Positions 8,087 to 17,155 of a stretch of 64,000 bases of DNA are shown piece after piece. The translations under genes were made by a program, and so were the position numbers. The DNA is from CAYLYU01 sp964501925 (GTDB lineage: Bacteria > Pseudomonadota > Zetaproteobacteria > Mariprofundales > Mariprofundaceae). The stretch is taken from positions 62,001 to 126,000 of the forward strand of contig CAZCTM010000001.1 of the NCBI GenBank assembly GCA_964501925.1. The letters run 5' to 3'. Within the stretch, counting starts at the first letter, position 1. The number at the start of each line of letters is the position of its first letter. Below the pieces are notes generated by a model, which was not told the origin of the DNA, did no database searches, and saw nothing but the letters and a program-made list of their open reading frames with translations.

Positions 8087-9133
8087 TTATTTCCAGACGG
8101 GGTTCCCGGAACGGTCAAGCAGCACCTTCTTCCAGGTGGCGCGCACCATATTGGCAACGGCCTCCGGCATCGGCACATAGTCGAGAGACTCAGCCATCTT
8201 GCCACCGTTCCTGAAGCACCAGTCGAAGAACCTCAGCACTTCACGTGCCTGGTCCGGTTTGTCCTGCACCTTGTGCATCAGGATGAACGATGCGCCTGTA
8301 ATCGGCCATGAATTTGCGCCCGGCTGATTCGTCAGCACCATGTAGTAGCCCTTGGCGTGTTTCCAGTCCGCACCTGCAGCAGCAGCCTGGAAATTGGCCG
8401 ATGTCGGGGCGACAAAATTGCCGTCGCGATTCTGCAGCAATACAGACACCATGTGGTTCTGCAACGCATAGGCATATTCAACGTAACCGATGGAGCCGCT
8501 CACCTTTTTGACGAAGGCGGCCACGCCCTGATTGCCCTTGCCGCCGAGGCCAACAGGCCACGGCACAGACTTCGCATTGCCCAGCTTGTCAGCCCATTCA
8601 CTGCTGACCTTCGTCAGATAATTGGTGAAAATCCAGGTGGTGCCGGAACCGTCTGCCCTGTGCACCACGGTGATGTCCTGGTGCGGCAGGGAAAGACCGG
8701 GGTTGCTGGCCGCGATGCTCGGATCATCCCATTTCTTGATCTTGCCGAGATAGATGTCTGCCAGGTTAGGTCCGGTCAGTTTCAGCTGACCAGCCTTGAT
8801 GCCCTTGATGTTCACAACCGGTACCACACCACCCATGATCATCGGCCATTGCATCAGGTCGAACTTGTCCAGGTCAGCGGCCTTCAGCGGCGCATCAGAG
8901 GCACCGAAATCCACGGTCTTGGCCTTGATCTGCTTGATCCCGCCACCGGAACCGATGGCCTGATAGTTCAGCTTGACGCCGGTTTCCTTGTTGTAGGCAT
9001 AGGCCCACTTGGAATAAACCGGGAAGGGGAAGGTTGCCCCCGCGCCATTGATCGTGGCTCCTGCCCAGGCACCCGTTGCACCCATGATGCTGGCAGCGAT
9101 AATCGTTAACGCTGCGAAAGTGACTCGTTTCAT
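8087..9133 (-). CDS. pstS: Phosphate-binding periplasmic protein PstS
   Basis: Periplasmic receptor of the Pst importer, 348 residues. The ATG at 9133 has AAGGAG eight bases upstream. A signal peptide ends near residue 24 (ATGAWA). Phosphate-ligand motifs of the family are visible: INGAGATFPFPVYSKW, GSGGGIKQI, DFGASDAPL and HRADGSGTT. The C-terminus is of the PstS type. It lies 46 bases after the porin gene, giving an outer-membrane channel, a receptor and the inner-membrane transporter in one unit. Confidence 0.96.
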   Translation of the reverse strand: MKRVTFAALTIIAASIMGATGAWAGATINGAGATFPFPVYSKWAYAYNKETGVKLNYQAIGSGGGIKQIKAKTVDFGASDAPLKAADLDKFDLMQWPMIMGGVVPVVNIKGIKAGQLKLTGPNLADIYLGKIKKWDDPSIAASNPGLSLPHQDITVVHRADGSGTTWIFTNYLTKVSSEWADKLGNAKSVPWPVGLGGKGNQGVAAFVKKVSGSIGYVEYAYALQNHMVSVLLQNRDGNFVAPTSANFQAAAAGADWKHAKGYYMVLTNQPGANSWPITGASFILMHKVQDKPDQAREVLRFFDWCFRNGGKMAESLDYVPMPEAVANMVRATWKKVLLDRSGNPVWK

Positions 9134-9179
9134 ATCATTTCTCCTTGCAAAGATTCTTGTAATCCTACCTTGTCGTTTA

Positions 9180-10388
9180 TCAGTACTTGAACTGGGAATA
9201 GAGGCCATAGGTTGTGTCTTTCAGCGTCCCTCCTGCAACGAAGCCCCTGTTGGTGGTCTTGCTGAAGTCGTAGACCAGCGATAGCCGCACATTGCGGGCC
9301 GGGAAATACTCCAGACCAAATTGATAACGGCTGGTCTTCGGTGTGATGCCCGGAACCGTGTCCCGCTTGACACGATTATATTCGTAACGTCCGAAAGCAC
9401 CAAAGGGTGTGCCGGAAAACTTCCCCCAGCCCCACAGGTCATAGGCTGTGGTTTTGTCGGTGCGTGCGGTAATAGCGTTCAAGATATCCGCTTTGCGGTC
9501 GGATTTTTCGCTTACATAGTTTGCCCCCAGGCGCCAGCTATGCCCTGTGCCATAGGTGACCATCGCCTGCCACAGTGTGTGTTTGGTGCCGGGTGTTGTC
9601 TGGTTATTAACCTTGTCGAAATATTTGGTGCCCTTGAAACCGTCACGAAACTGGAAGTCCAGCGTCAGGCCCTTGACGGGATAAATGCCCAGCCGGGAGC
9701 TGAAGTCGAATGCCTTGGGCAAACCCTTCTGCCATGCGCCTGTGACTGCGTCCTTGTGCATCCCAGGATGGGAATATCCGGCGCCATCGGTTTCGGTAAT
9801 CCAGTAATGCACCAGACCGTCAGCCAGCTTGCCTTTCAGACCAATGCCCAGGTCGGACGAGGCCTCGAAACCAAGCGTATCAATGAAAACCTTGGATGCG
9901 TAACGGTGCTCCCACAGATGCTCTTCGTGATCGATCCACGGCGTGTGCGACTGGCCCAGACGCAATACGGCGGCATCGCCCAGCAGCTTGCCCTGGACAT
10001 AGGCGTACTTCAGGAAGATGTTGTTGTTTTTCCCGCTGAGTCCTGTGTCCAGATGCACGTCAGTCGTGATGCGCATCATCCAGTCATCGTTCATGTTGTA
10101 TTTGGCCGTGAGATAGGCGCGGTCAATGGCCAGCCCCTGACTTCGGTCGGTGGTCTTTATGGCGTCCTTTTTCTCGTTGAAGCGGGTATTGGCGTACACC
10201 AGCCCCTCGAATTTGAGTTTGCCGTCGTTGTTGTGCTTGACCGCCTTGGCCTCGTCTTTTGTCAGCACACCCTTGGCAAGCAGTACATCGGTCAGGCTCT
10301 TGTCGTCTACCTGGACACCGCCAGCAAAAGCAGGTGTTGCTGTGGCCATGGCCAGTATCAGGCCCATGGTTCTTCTCATCCGTTTCAT
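9180..10388 (-). CDS. Phosphate/polyphosphate-selective porin, OprO/OprP family
   Basis: Outer-membrane beta-barrel of 402 residues. Start ATG at 10388 with AAGGAGA nine bases upstream; the longer open frame adds 23 residues with no ribosome site. A signal peptide ends at ATPAFA (about residue 22). A short alpha-helical N-terminus (LTDVLLAKGVLTKDEAKAVK) precedes alternating hydrophobic strands and a C-terminal aromatic residue (SQFKY), the usual barrel-assembly signal. OprP-like porins import phosphate anions during starvation. First gene of the pst unit, directly behind a Pho box at 10452-10467, which fits induction by PhoB. Confidence 0.88.
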   Translation of the reverse strand: MKRMRRTMGLILAMATATPAFAGGVQVDDKSLTDVLLAKGVLTKDEAKAVKHNNDGKLKFEGLVYANTRFNEKKDAIKTTDRSQGLAIDRAYLTAKYNMNDDWMMRITTDVHLDTGLSGKNNNIFLKYAYVQGKLLGDAAVLRLGQSHTPWIDHEEHLWEHRYASKVFIDTLGFEASSDLGIGLKGKLADGLVHYWITETDGAGYSHPGMHKDAVTGAWQKGLPKAFDFSSRLGIYPVKGLTLDFQFRDGFKGTKYFDKVNNQTTPGTKHTLWQAMVTYGTGHSWRLGANYVSEKSDRKADILNAITARTDKTTAYDLWGWGKFSGTPFGAFGRYEYNRVKRDTVPGITPKTSRYQFGLEYFPARNVRLSLVYDFSKTTNRGFVAGGTLKDTTYGLYSQFKY

Positions 10389-10451
10389 ATGGGTAGTCTC
10401 CTTTTCCGGTTGTTTCAACCTCAGATTGCGGCGCACTGTAGGGGCCTTATG

Positions 10452-10467
10452 TGACATCTGTGTGACA
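10452..10467 (-). promoter_or_regulatory. Pho box facing the porin-pst operon
   Basis: TGACA at 10452-10456 and 10463-10467, 11 bases apart, reads on the minus strand as a TGTCA direct repeat. It lies about 65 bases before the porin start. Confidence 0.7.
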
Positions 10468-10476
10468 TGTGATTTG

Positions 10477-10492
10477 TGTCATTAACTTGTCA
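10477..10492 (+). promoter_or_regulatory. Pho box facing the cNMP-protein/phoB/phoR operon
   Basis: TGTCA at 10477-10481 and 10488-10492, 11 bases apart, on the plus strand. It lies about 50 bases before the rightward gene at 10543, so PhoB probably autoregulates its own operon. The two divergent boxes are only nine bases apart. Confidence 0.7.
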
Positions 10493-10542
10493 CAAATGAT
10501 GAACAACCTGCGGGTTCATCTGAGAAGCACATGGAGAGATGA

Positions 10543-11058
10543 ATGAAGAAGAAGTACAATATGGCTGTTGGTATGGAGGCGGCTGTTGTTGCCAACCCCC
10601 TGTTTTCCAGGTTCAGATGCTTACCGGTTGTTCAGGAACTCAGCACAAAAGAATGCACGCTCCTTTTCTTATGCTTTGAAGAGCAGCGCATAAGCATGGA
10701 TACTGTCATCTACAGAATTCATGAAAAGTCAGAGGGTGCCATGTCGCTGATTCTCCAGGGAAGTGTATCGGTGTCGGATGCTTCCACGCACGTATACTCA
10801 ATCCTGAATGCCGGGGATGTGTTTGGTTTGTTTTCCTTCCTCGATCGTGAACGCGTTCATTCCGCATCCATTCGGGCAGAATCTGACCTGACCCTGCTTT
10901 CACTGAAACGGGACTTTTTTGACGTGATTACCATCGAGAATCCGGCACTTGGAAACCAGTTGCTTCGATTCATGTTCCGGTTGTTGACTCGTATGTCCCT
11001 GAAACTGGAAATAGAGTATGCCGCCCTTCGAAGGGCCCAGTACGGGAATCAACCCTGA
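10543..11058 (+). CDS. Cyclic-nucleotide-binding-domain protein without DNA-binding domain
   Basis: Protein of 171 residues that is essentially one CNB (Crp-like) jelly-roll. Visible are the EGAMSLILQGSVSV strand pair, LNAGDVFGLFSFL (phosphate-binding-cassette position) and a C-terminal helix pair. No helix-turn-helix follows, so it is unlikely to bind DNA as Crp does. The canonical Arg of the cAMP pocket is not evident, so the ligand is unknown. Start ATG at 10543 behind GGAGAGATGA. It is the first gene of the phoB-phoR unit, 15 bases before the phoB start, and behind a Pho box. A role as a modulator in phosphate signalling is inference from position only. Confidence 0.75.
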   Translation: MKKKYNMAVGMEAAVVANPLFSRFRCLPVVQELSTKECTLLFLCFEEQRISMDTVIYRIHEKSEGAMSLILQGSVSVSDASTHVYSILNAGDVFGLFSFLDRERVHSASIRAESDLTLLSLKRDFFDVITIENPALGNQLLRFMFRLLTRMSLKLEIEYAALRRAQYGNQP

Positions 11059-11073
11059 TAATGGCAGACTTGT

Positions 11074-11811
11074 ATGGAGGACGACGTTCACTCATCATCA
11101 AATGCAATGATCAGGGAAGAAAGCAGGATATTGGTTGTTGAGGATGACAGTGCCATTGCACGTCTGATCGAAATCCATCTGAAGGCAGCAGGATATCAGG
11201 TTGTTTGCTGTGCGAATGGTATTGAAGCCATGCATCAACTTCAGGAGCATGTCTGGAGTCTTGTGATTCTTGATCGCCTGCTCCCCGGTAAGGGAGGTAT
11301 GCAGATTCTGCGCTGGATCCGGAGTGAAAATGATCTCAAGCATTTACCCGTCATGGTGGTGACCGCACTTGGGCAAACCAGTGAGCGTGTGTATGGTCTC
11401 AAGCAGGGTGCGGATGACTATCTGCCGAAGCCCTTTGAGCCGGATGAAATGGTGGCGCGTGTTGACGCATTACTGCGACGAACGGGAATGGAGAAGGCAG
11501 GCTTGAGGTGTGCCCACATTCAACTGGATCCAGAGGTGCCTGAGGTCCGGGTCAGAGGTAAAAGCCTTGAACTTCGCCGTCTCGAGTTTCTGTTGCTTTA
11601 TGAGTTAATGAAAAGGGCAGGCAAGGTATGCCGACGTGAATATCTGCTCGACCATGTTTGGGGTCGTGATGTGTTTGTTGAGCCACGTACCGTTGACGTG
11701 ACAGTGAAACGGCTGCGTCGATCGCTGGCAGCTCATGGGGTTTCAGACTGCATTGAAACAGTGCGGGGTATTGGTTACCGCTTTGTTGATCCTGATGGAG
11801 GGGACAAGTGA
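11074..11811 (+). CDS. phoB: Phosphate regulon response regulator PhoB
   Basis: OmpR/PhoB-family regulator of 245 residues. The receiver domain has the acidic pair in VVEDDS, the phospho-acceptor Asp67 (VILDRLLPG), Thr in VVTALG and Lys119 (LPKPFEP). A winged-helix domain follows (LRRLEFLLLYELMKRAGKVCRREYLLDHVWG ... RTVDVTVKRLRRSL ... ETVRGIGYRF). The start may be the ATG at 11074 or the in-frame ATG at 11107; neither has a well-placed ribosome site. The stop overlaps the GTG start of phoR. Identification as PhoB rests on the phoR partner and the surrounding Pho boxes and pst genes. Confidence 0.93.
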   Translation: MEDDVHSSSNAMIREESRILVVEDDSAIARLIEIHLKAAGYQVVCCANGIEAMHQLQEHVWSLVILDRLLPGKGGMQILRWIRSENDLKHLPVMVVTALGQTSERVYGLKQGADDYLPKPFEPDEMVARVDALLRRTGMEKAGLRCAHIQLDPEVPEVRVRGKSLELRRLEFLLLYELMKRAGKVCRREYLLDHVWGRDVFVEPRTVDVTVKRLRRSLAAHGVSDCIETVRGIGYRFVDPDGGDK

Positions 11812-13031
11812 AAGATCCTATGTCCTGGATCCTCGTATCACCGGCCGTCATACTGGTCATTTCCGCTGTGTATATTCTGAAGCTGAGACGCGCACTTCGT
11901 GAGCAGCAACGGCAGATCCATAAACTTACACGTATTCGGGAGGATCTCGAGTCATCACTGGAACGGCGGCGCCAGAGACTGGATGTTCTGCTCTCGGCGG
12001 TAAATGAAGCGGTGATGCGCGTTGATCATCTTGGCCGTGTGCTCACTGCCAATGAGCAGGCAAACGCGGTGTTCAACATGGATGCATCGCTGGAACTTCC
12101 TCAATCCATGCTGGCCTATTATCGGAATCCGGACTGGAACAGGCAGTTTCTGAAGGCCTTGCGTTCATTGCCTAAGGCGACCTCCTTGCCGGACATGATC
12201 GTGGGAGAAAGGGCTCTTGCCGCGCGCCTGGCTCCCCTGGGCAAGAACCAGGCGTTACTGCTTTGTCTGGACATCACGAGACAGGCAAAACTTGAGAAAC
12301 AGCGGCGCACCTTTCTGTCCAATTTGATGCACGATATGAAAACCCCACTTACCTCGATGCTGGGCTATGCCCGCAGTATCCAGAAGTTTGATGACAATCC
12401 GGAGCTTCGCCGGGAAGCCGCCAATGTGATTGCCGGTGAGGCCATGCAGGTCAACAAACTGCTGGATGATCTGCTTACCCTGGAGCTCATCGAACATGGT
12501 GAGCGTGGCCGGCACATTTCGAACTCCGGAACACAGCTTGCCACGGTCTACAAGCAGGTGTTTGATACCTTGGCCCCCAGAATGGATGAGCGGAAGATCA
12601 CCATGCAATGCATACCTCCTGACCCAGGGATCGCCGTGGCCATGGATGAAGTCAGCCTGTTTCGCATACTGATGAATGTGCTGGACAACGCGATCCAGTA
12701 TTCACCTGATAAAGGCAGGATAATCATTGAGGTGGATGGCAAACGGGATCACTGCCTCCTGAAAGTACTTGATGAAGGGCCAGGCATACCGGAAAAGGAC
12801 CTCGTGCATGTGACGGAGAGATTTTATCGGGTCGACAAGGCCCGGTCTCGCAGCGAGGGTGGGCATGGTCTTGGCCTGGCCATTGTCAAGGAGTTACTAA
12901 GTGGATGGAATGGGGATATACAGATAAGAAACCGGGAACCACGTGGACTGGAGGTCTGTATCAGGATTCCAGCCCTTTCGGCGGTCAACGAGATGGAAAA
13001 AGACCCGCCTCAAGCGGCGAGTCTTCCCTGA
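11808..13031 (+). CDS. phoR: Phosphate sensor histidine kinase PhoR
   Basis: Membrane histidine kinase of 407 residues. It starts with GTG at 11808, overlapping the phoB stop. One membrane helix near residues 7-25 is followed by a coiled region, a PAS-like segment (about 55-150: DVLLSAVNEAVMRVDHLGRVLTANEQ), HisKA with His175 (LMHDMKTPLTSMLGY), and a HATPase domain with N-box NVLDNAIQYSP, G1 DEGPGIPEKD and G2 GGHGLGLAIVKELL. There is no large periplasmic sensor, as in PhoR, which instead reads phosphate status through PstSCAB and PhoU. Confidence 0.93.
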   Translation: MKDPMSWILVSPAVILVISAVYILKLRRALREQQRQIHKLTRIREDLESSLERRRQRLDVLLSAVNEAVMRVDHLGRVLTANEQANAVFNMDASLELPQSMLAYYRNPDWNRQFLKALRSLPKATSLPDMIVGERALAARLAPLGKNQALLLCLDITRQAKLEKQRRTFLSNLMHDMKTPLTSMLGYARSIQKFDDNPELRREAANVIAGEAMQVNKLLDDLLTLELIEHGERGRHISNSGTQLATVYKQVFDTLAPRMDERKITMQCIPPDPGIAVAMDEVSLFRILMNVLDNAIQYSPDKGRIIIEVDGKRDHCLLKVLDEGPGIPEKDLVHVTERFYRVDKARSRSEGGHGLGLAIVKELLSGWNGDIQIRNREPRGLEVCIRIPALSAVNEMEKDPPQAASLP

Positions 13032-13047
13032 ATCAAGGATTAATTGA

Positions 13048-13866
13048 TTAGTGGATTTCGGACAACAGCTTTGGATTTGTAACCAGCGCCCGAACACCAT
13101 GCGCATGATCTTCCTTGAAAATATTCCCTTTGCACCACTCGCCAACGCTGTTGATGTCCAGCTTGGCGCACTTCGGACGGACACTCCATGTGACCTGGTA
13201 AGGGGAGCATGTCTGCTCACTGAATTTCGGGCCAGTCGTGGAGCCAATGAATTCGACCGGCTTGCCGGTATTCTTGGGTAGATTCCTGGCAAGTTTCAGA
13301 TCATTAAAGTTCAGGGCATTTGGGTCATTCACCAGAGTGAAGACCTGGGTCTCCACGCGGAGCTGCGGATTGGCACAGGCCTTGGACAGACACGACCCAA
13401 GTGTCGGACCTGGCTGAACATCGCACGTTGTATAGACCCAGTGAACCTCAATGGTATCTCCCGGCTTCAGGTCTCCGTGTGCGCTCTTGCAGACACCGTC
13501 TCCTTCCCAGGCTGATTCAGCCGCACTTAGTTTCTTGCTAATCCTGCATTGGTAACCGCTGTCATAGCCGGCATGTCCTTCACCTGCGTAGATTGAAAAA
13601 TCCTTGGCCTTGTGTTCAGCGCTTTCATGGAAATGAATGTTGCACAAGTTCATCTCCGATGCAGCTGGCGCCATAGTGAAAGTAACACTGTTTTCTCCAT
13701 GAGGGTTGTCGATGTCGCGTGGCGTCTGCGGGCCAAAGCCGACACACACTGACCCCCCATTGCCATGGGTGTCATGACCTTCTTGATGGTGACCATGCAC
13801 ACCCGCGATTGCTGTGCTGGAAAGCACAAAGAAAGTTGCAGTCATTGAGATAAAAAAACGGTTCAT
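13048..13866 (-). CDS. Probable delta-class carbonic anhydrase (CA_like family)
   Basis: Secreted protein of 272 residues with a signal peptide ending near residue 21 (STAIA). The mature part starts His-rich (HGHHQEGHDTHG) and has many paired cysteines, as expected for a periplasmic disulfide-bonded protein. The segment NLCNIHFHESAEHK puts His78, His80 and His85 in an HxHxxxxH array, the zinc-ligand arrangement I recall for delta carbonic anhydrases and the bacterial CA_like family. If correct it hydrates CO2 in the periplasm, which would support an autotrophic or carbonate-buffered lifestyle. It converges on phoR with a 16-base gap. Family recall, not a search, supports this. Confidence 0.62.
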   Translation of the reverse strand: MNRFFISMTATFFVLSSTAIAGVHGHHQEGHDTHGNGGSVCVGFGPQTPRDIDNPHGENSVTFTMAPAASEMNLCNIHFHESAEHKAKDFSIYAGEGHAGYDSGYQCRISKKLSAAESAWEGDGVCKSAHGDLKPGDTIEVHWVYTTCDVQPGPTLGSCLSKACANPQLRVETQVFTLVNDPNALNFNDLKLARNLPKNTGKPVEFIGSTTGPKFSEQTCSPYQVTWSVRPKCAKLDINSVGEWCKGNIFKEDHAHGVRALVTNPKLLSEIH

Positions 13867-13956
13867 TTTTTCTCCTCCTCAGTTTATGCCTGCCCAAGAT
13901 CGTCCGAGATTCGGGAAAAGTGGGCCAACATTAATGTCAGGTTCGCTGGTCGCAAG

Positions 13957-15186
13957 TTATTTTTTCTTGACGTATGGGTCCGGTATGCTGTCGTAACGGC
14001 TGTAAAAGGATTTCAGCATGAAAGAGGGAAGGATTGTGGTGATTGCGATGGTCAGGATCATGACAGCATAGATTTCATCATTGAAAACAGCCGAGGTTCT
14101 CCCGATTTCAGCAAAGATCAGACCCACCTCTGCGCGCGGGACCATGGCCGTGCCGATAATTATGCGTCGATTCCACGGCTCGTGAATCAGAAACGCTCCC
14201 GAGAACTTCGTGATGATGGCCAGGAGGACAAACGATACGGACATGAGCCAGAGCAGAGGGGAGTGCCAGTCAATTTCGTGCAGGTTCAGGGACAGGCCGA
14301 CCATCACAAAGAATATGGGTGTAAACACATGGATGATGGGCTTCATTTTACCTTCGATGCGTTGGATAAAATGACCGTCTGTTTGCGTCAGGGGCGCGCC
14401 AAAAGGCAGAAAGAACCTTTTTGACAAGGCCAGGCCCGCAGCAAATCCACCAAGCAACTCGGGGGCGCCAATGGCGTGTGCAAGCCAGGCAAAGAACAAG
14501 ACCAGGGAAACAATGCTGGTTGGGATCAGGCCGCTGATCTGGCTTTCCTTGTCCAGCTGGCGGACAACACCGGCAAAAAACTTGGCCACAATCGGAGCCA
14601 GAATCAGAAAGACCACGATAAAGATCATGATCTTGCCGGCATTGATGAGCTGAACTCCACCTCCGGTTGCAAACTCAAACAACAGGGCCAGCAAGACAAC
14701 CCCCAGAATATCATCAAGGACCGCGGCACCAAGCACAATCTGTGCCTCATGCGATGTTTGTCTGTGGAGATCGCGCAGCACGCGCACGGTGACCCCGATA
14801 CTGGTGGCTGTTAATGTCCCTCCGATGAACAGTGCGACAAGGGGTGACAGACCAAACAGCCAGTAAGCGGTCGCATAGCCTCCGAGGAAGGGGGCGATAA
14901 ACCCCCCGAGAGCCACAACACCGGCCTTGCCCCCGGCCTTGGCCAGTCGTGAGAAATCAGTTTCAAGCCCGACCTCAAACAAAAGCAGAATGATTCCAAT
15001 TTCCGCCAATAGCTTGATGATGTCGTTCGGTTCGATCCAGCCCAGTATGCTTGGGCCAAGCATGATCCCGGCCAGGATTTCTCCCATGACGGGGGGTACC
15101 TGCAGTCGGGCCGAGAGCTCACCAAAGAGGCGAGCGACCACCAGAATCAGCATCAGGGAAAGAAAAAATGCGCTGACTTCCATCAC
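13957..15186 (-). CDS. CPA2-family monovalent cation:proton antiporter (KefB/NapA-like)
   Basis: Membrane protein of 409 residues with about twelve helices. The N-terminal ARLQVPPVMGEILAGIMLGPS is the CPA2 signature. The Asp-Asp pair of electrogenic CPA2 exchangers is seen in VLDDILGVVLLALL. The C-terminus ends after the last helix (DPYVKKK) without an RCK/TrkA-N domain, unlike KefB/KefC. It probably exchanges Na+ or K+ for protons. No neighbouring gene explains its regulation; the CBS-pair gene upstream on the same strand is 78 bases away and could be cotranscribed. Confidence 0.88.
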   Translation of the reverse strand: MMEVSAFFLSLMLILVVARLFGELSARLQVPPVMGEILAGIMLGPSILGWIEPNDIIKLLAEIGIILLLFEVGLETDFSRLAKAGGKAGVVALGGFIAPFLGGYATAYWLFGLSPLVALFIGGTLTATSIGVTVRVLRDLHRQTSHEAQIVLGAAVLDDILGVVLLALLFEFATGGGVQLINAGKIMIFIVVFLILAPIVAKFFAGVVRQLDKESQISGLIPTSIVSLVLFFAWLAHAIGAPELLGGFAAGLALSKRFFLPFGAPLTQTDGHFIQRIEGKMKPIIHVFTPIFFVMVGLSLNLHEIDWHSPLLWLMSVSFVLLAIITKFSGAFLIHEPWNRRIIIGTAMVPRAEVGLIFAEIGRTSAVFNDEIYAVMILTIAITTILPSFMLKSFYSRYDSIPDPYVKKK

Positions 15187-15264
15187 TGATCAGGGCTAAG
15201 GTCCCATTTAAGGACTGGTCAAAAAATTGAAGAACACCAGCATCAGGTCAGGTGGATAAGCAGG

Positions 15265-15717
15265 TTATGTTGGCATGCGAATGACAATATCCAGTGCGGA
15301 GATGGTTCCCACCAGTCGCTCTTGTCGGTCGACGATCATGATGTTTTGAATGTCGCCGCCCATGTTGACAAGTTGGGCCGCCACGGCGCTGGTCGCAGTA
15401 TCCGCAGCGACAATGATGACGTCTGTCACCATCACGGAGCTGACGTCCATGTCTGCGATCTTGAGTAAATGTTCGTATACCGAGGGGATGTCCGGGCCGG
15501 CCAGCATGGTTTTCAGAAGTTCATCACACACATAGGCGGGAACCGCCGCATGCAATATGGCCCTGGCGGTGATCATGCCAACGGGCTTGCCCTCAGCATT
15601 TACCACGGGCAGATCATGAATACGATGGGTTCTGAGTAGTTCAACGGCATGTTTCACGGTCATGCCTTCCGAGATGGTTACCGGGTTTTTGCTCATGACT
15701 TTGGAAGCAATCATCAT
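15265..15717 (-). CDS. CBS-domain-pair protein
   Basis: Protein of 150 residues consisting of two CBS domains (VMSKNPVTISEGMTVKHAVELL ... DLPVVNAEGKPVGMITARAIL and VMVTDVIIVAADTATSAVAAQL ... IMIVDRQERLVGTISALDIV). Free CBS pairs bind adenine nucleotides and modulate partner enzymes or transporters. It lies upstream of the CPA2 antiporter on the same strand, so control of that exchanger is possible but is inference. The ATG at 15717 follows AGAGAGG. Confidence 0.85.
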   Translation of the reverse strand: MMIASKVMSKNPVTISEGMTVKHAVELLRTHRIHDLPVVNAEGKPVGMITARAILHAAVPAYVCDELLKTMLAGPDIPSVYEHLLKIADMDVSSVMVTDVIIVAADTATSAVAAQLVNMGGDIQNIMIVDRQERLVGTISALDIVIRMPT

Positions 15718-15933
15718 TTCCTCTCTTTGCAGGTACAGATGATCCTCACCCTTCTTGTCCTGCGGCGTTACAATTATTCCAACTTCGCCTAGAGTATATC
15801 ATATTCTTGCAGTTCGCCTCCTGGAGGAAGGGAATCTTTCATGATTCGACTCCAGTGGGTGATGTGTGAGCAGTTCAAGTTCACAAGAAAACCGGACTTT
15901 TGGCCGTGAAGCGAAAGGTTGACCAGACATAGG

Positions 15934-17013
15934 ATGCGTGATTCAGGTAACAAGAGGGTTCTCGTAGCGATGAGTGGCGGAGTGGACTCCTCACTGGCTG
16001 CTGCCTTGCTTAAGGATGCAGGTGCTGAGGTTATTGGGGTGTTCATGCATGTCTGGGACTACTCCCGTCAGGCTACACCGGGTTCTGCCGCCTGCTGTGC
16101 TGCTGAGGATGCCCATGATGCGAGAAGGGTGGCCAATGTACTTGGGATCTCATTCTACACACTGGACATGCGCGATGCCTTTCGCCGTGATGTCATCAAT
16201 CCGTTTATTGATGAATATGAATCCGGGAGAACGCCCAACCCCTGCGCGAACTGCAATCAGTTTGTAAAATTTGGTGCCTTGCTCGAAACGGCCAAAAGAC
16301 TGGAATGTGAATATGTGGCGACCGGACATTATGTGCAGCGCAGAGATGTTGCCAGTGATGTACGCCTGTTTCGCGGGGCGGATCGAGCCAAGGATCAAAG
16401 CTATTTTCTGGCCACGATTTCACGGGATCAGGCCAGGCATATACTTTTCCCGGTAGGTCACCTGAATAAAGCCGAGACCCGAAGGCTGTCGGCTGCCTAT
16501 GGTTTGCCAACCGCATCCAAGCATGAGAGTCAGGATATCTGTTTTATTCCCGCTGGGGATCGGGTCGCCTTTCTTCGAAGGGAGGGATCATCGGCGGGGT
16601 TCCGTGCCGGCGAGATTGTTGACCGGTCGGGCAGGGTTGTAGGCCATCATGACGGAATAGCCCATTTTACAATCGGCCAACGCAAGGGACTGGGTTTATC
16701 CGATGGTCCCTGGAACGTTGTGGCCCTGGATAGTCATGCTGCAAGAGTCGTTGTCGATCGTCCATCCTCCGCGTTGATCGGCGGTGTATATGTTCAGGAT
16801 GTTCGCTGGATTCGTCGACCGGATGATGGGAGCGTTGTCTCAATCAAGACACGTTACCGGTCCCCGTCCATTCCATGCAGGCTTGAAATCAGGGCCGATG
16901 GGATTGTTTCTGTGTTTGAGAGGCCGCAACCCCCGACCGCGCCCGGCCAGGTTGCAGCCTTTTATGACGGTGATGAGTTGCTTGGAGGGGGAATCATCCA
17001 TGACCTGCTCTGA
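15934..17013 (+). CDS. mnmA: tRNA-specific 2-thiouridylase MnmA
   Basis: Makes 2-thiouridine at wobble position 34 of Lys, Glu and Gln tRNAs. Visible are the PP-loop SGGVDSS (residues 14-20), the nucleophile Cys104 in NPCANCN and the persulfide partner Cys203 in SQDICFIP, plus the C-terminal beta-barrel (HFTIGQRKGLG). The 359-residue length is normal. I chose the ATG at 15934; a TTG at 15919 would add five residues and has a slightly better spaced GAAG, so the start is uncertain. Confidence 0.95.
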   Translation: MRDSGNKRVLVAMSGGVDSSLAAALLKDAGAEVIGVFMHVWDYSRQATPGSAACCAAEDAHDARRVANVLGISFYTLDMRDAFRRDVINPFIDEYESGRTPNPCANCNQFVKFGALLETAKRLECEYVATGHYVQRRDVASDVRLFRGADRAKDQSYFLATISRDQARHILFPVGHLNKAETRRLSAAYGLPTASKHESQDICFIPAGDRVAFLRREGSSAGFRAGEIVDRSGRVVGHHDGIAHFTIGQRKGLGLSDGPWNVVALDSHAARVVVDRPSSALIGGVYVQDVRWIRRPDDGSVVSIKTRYRSPSIPCRLEIRADGIVSVFERPQPPTAPGQVAAFYDGDELLGGGIIHDLL

Positions 17014-17069
17014 ATGATCCGGGATGGCTTTAAGGCGTGTGACACTTATGCCTGGGAGTTGATGTCTCA

Positions 17070-17078
17070 TGCTATACT
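17070..17078 (+). promoter_or_regulatory. Possible extended -10 promoter
   Basis: TGCTATACT matches an extended -10 element (TGnTATAAT with one mismatch), about 80 bases before the gene at 17156. No convincing -35 is seen. Confidence 0.3.
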
Positions 17079-17155
17079 GTTAGTAGGGTAGTTGGGGAGA
17101 ATCAAGGGGGCATACCCCCGTAACATATCAACACATAAGTGAAAGGAGCATAACT

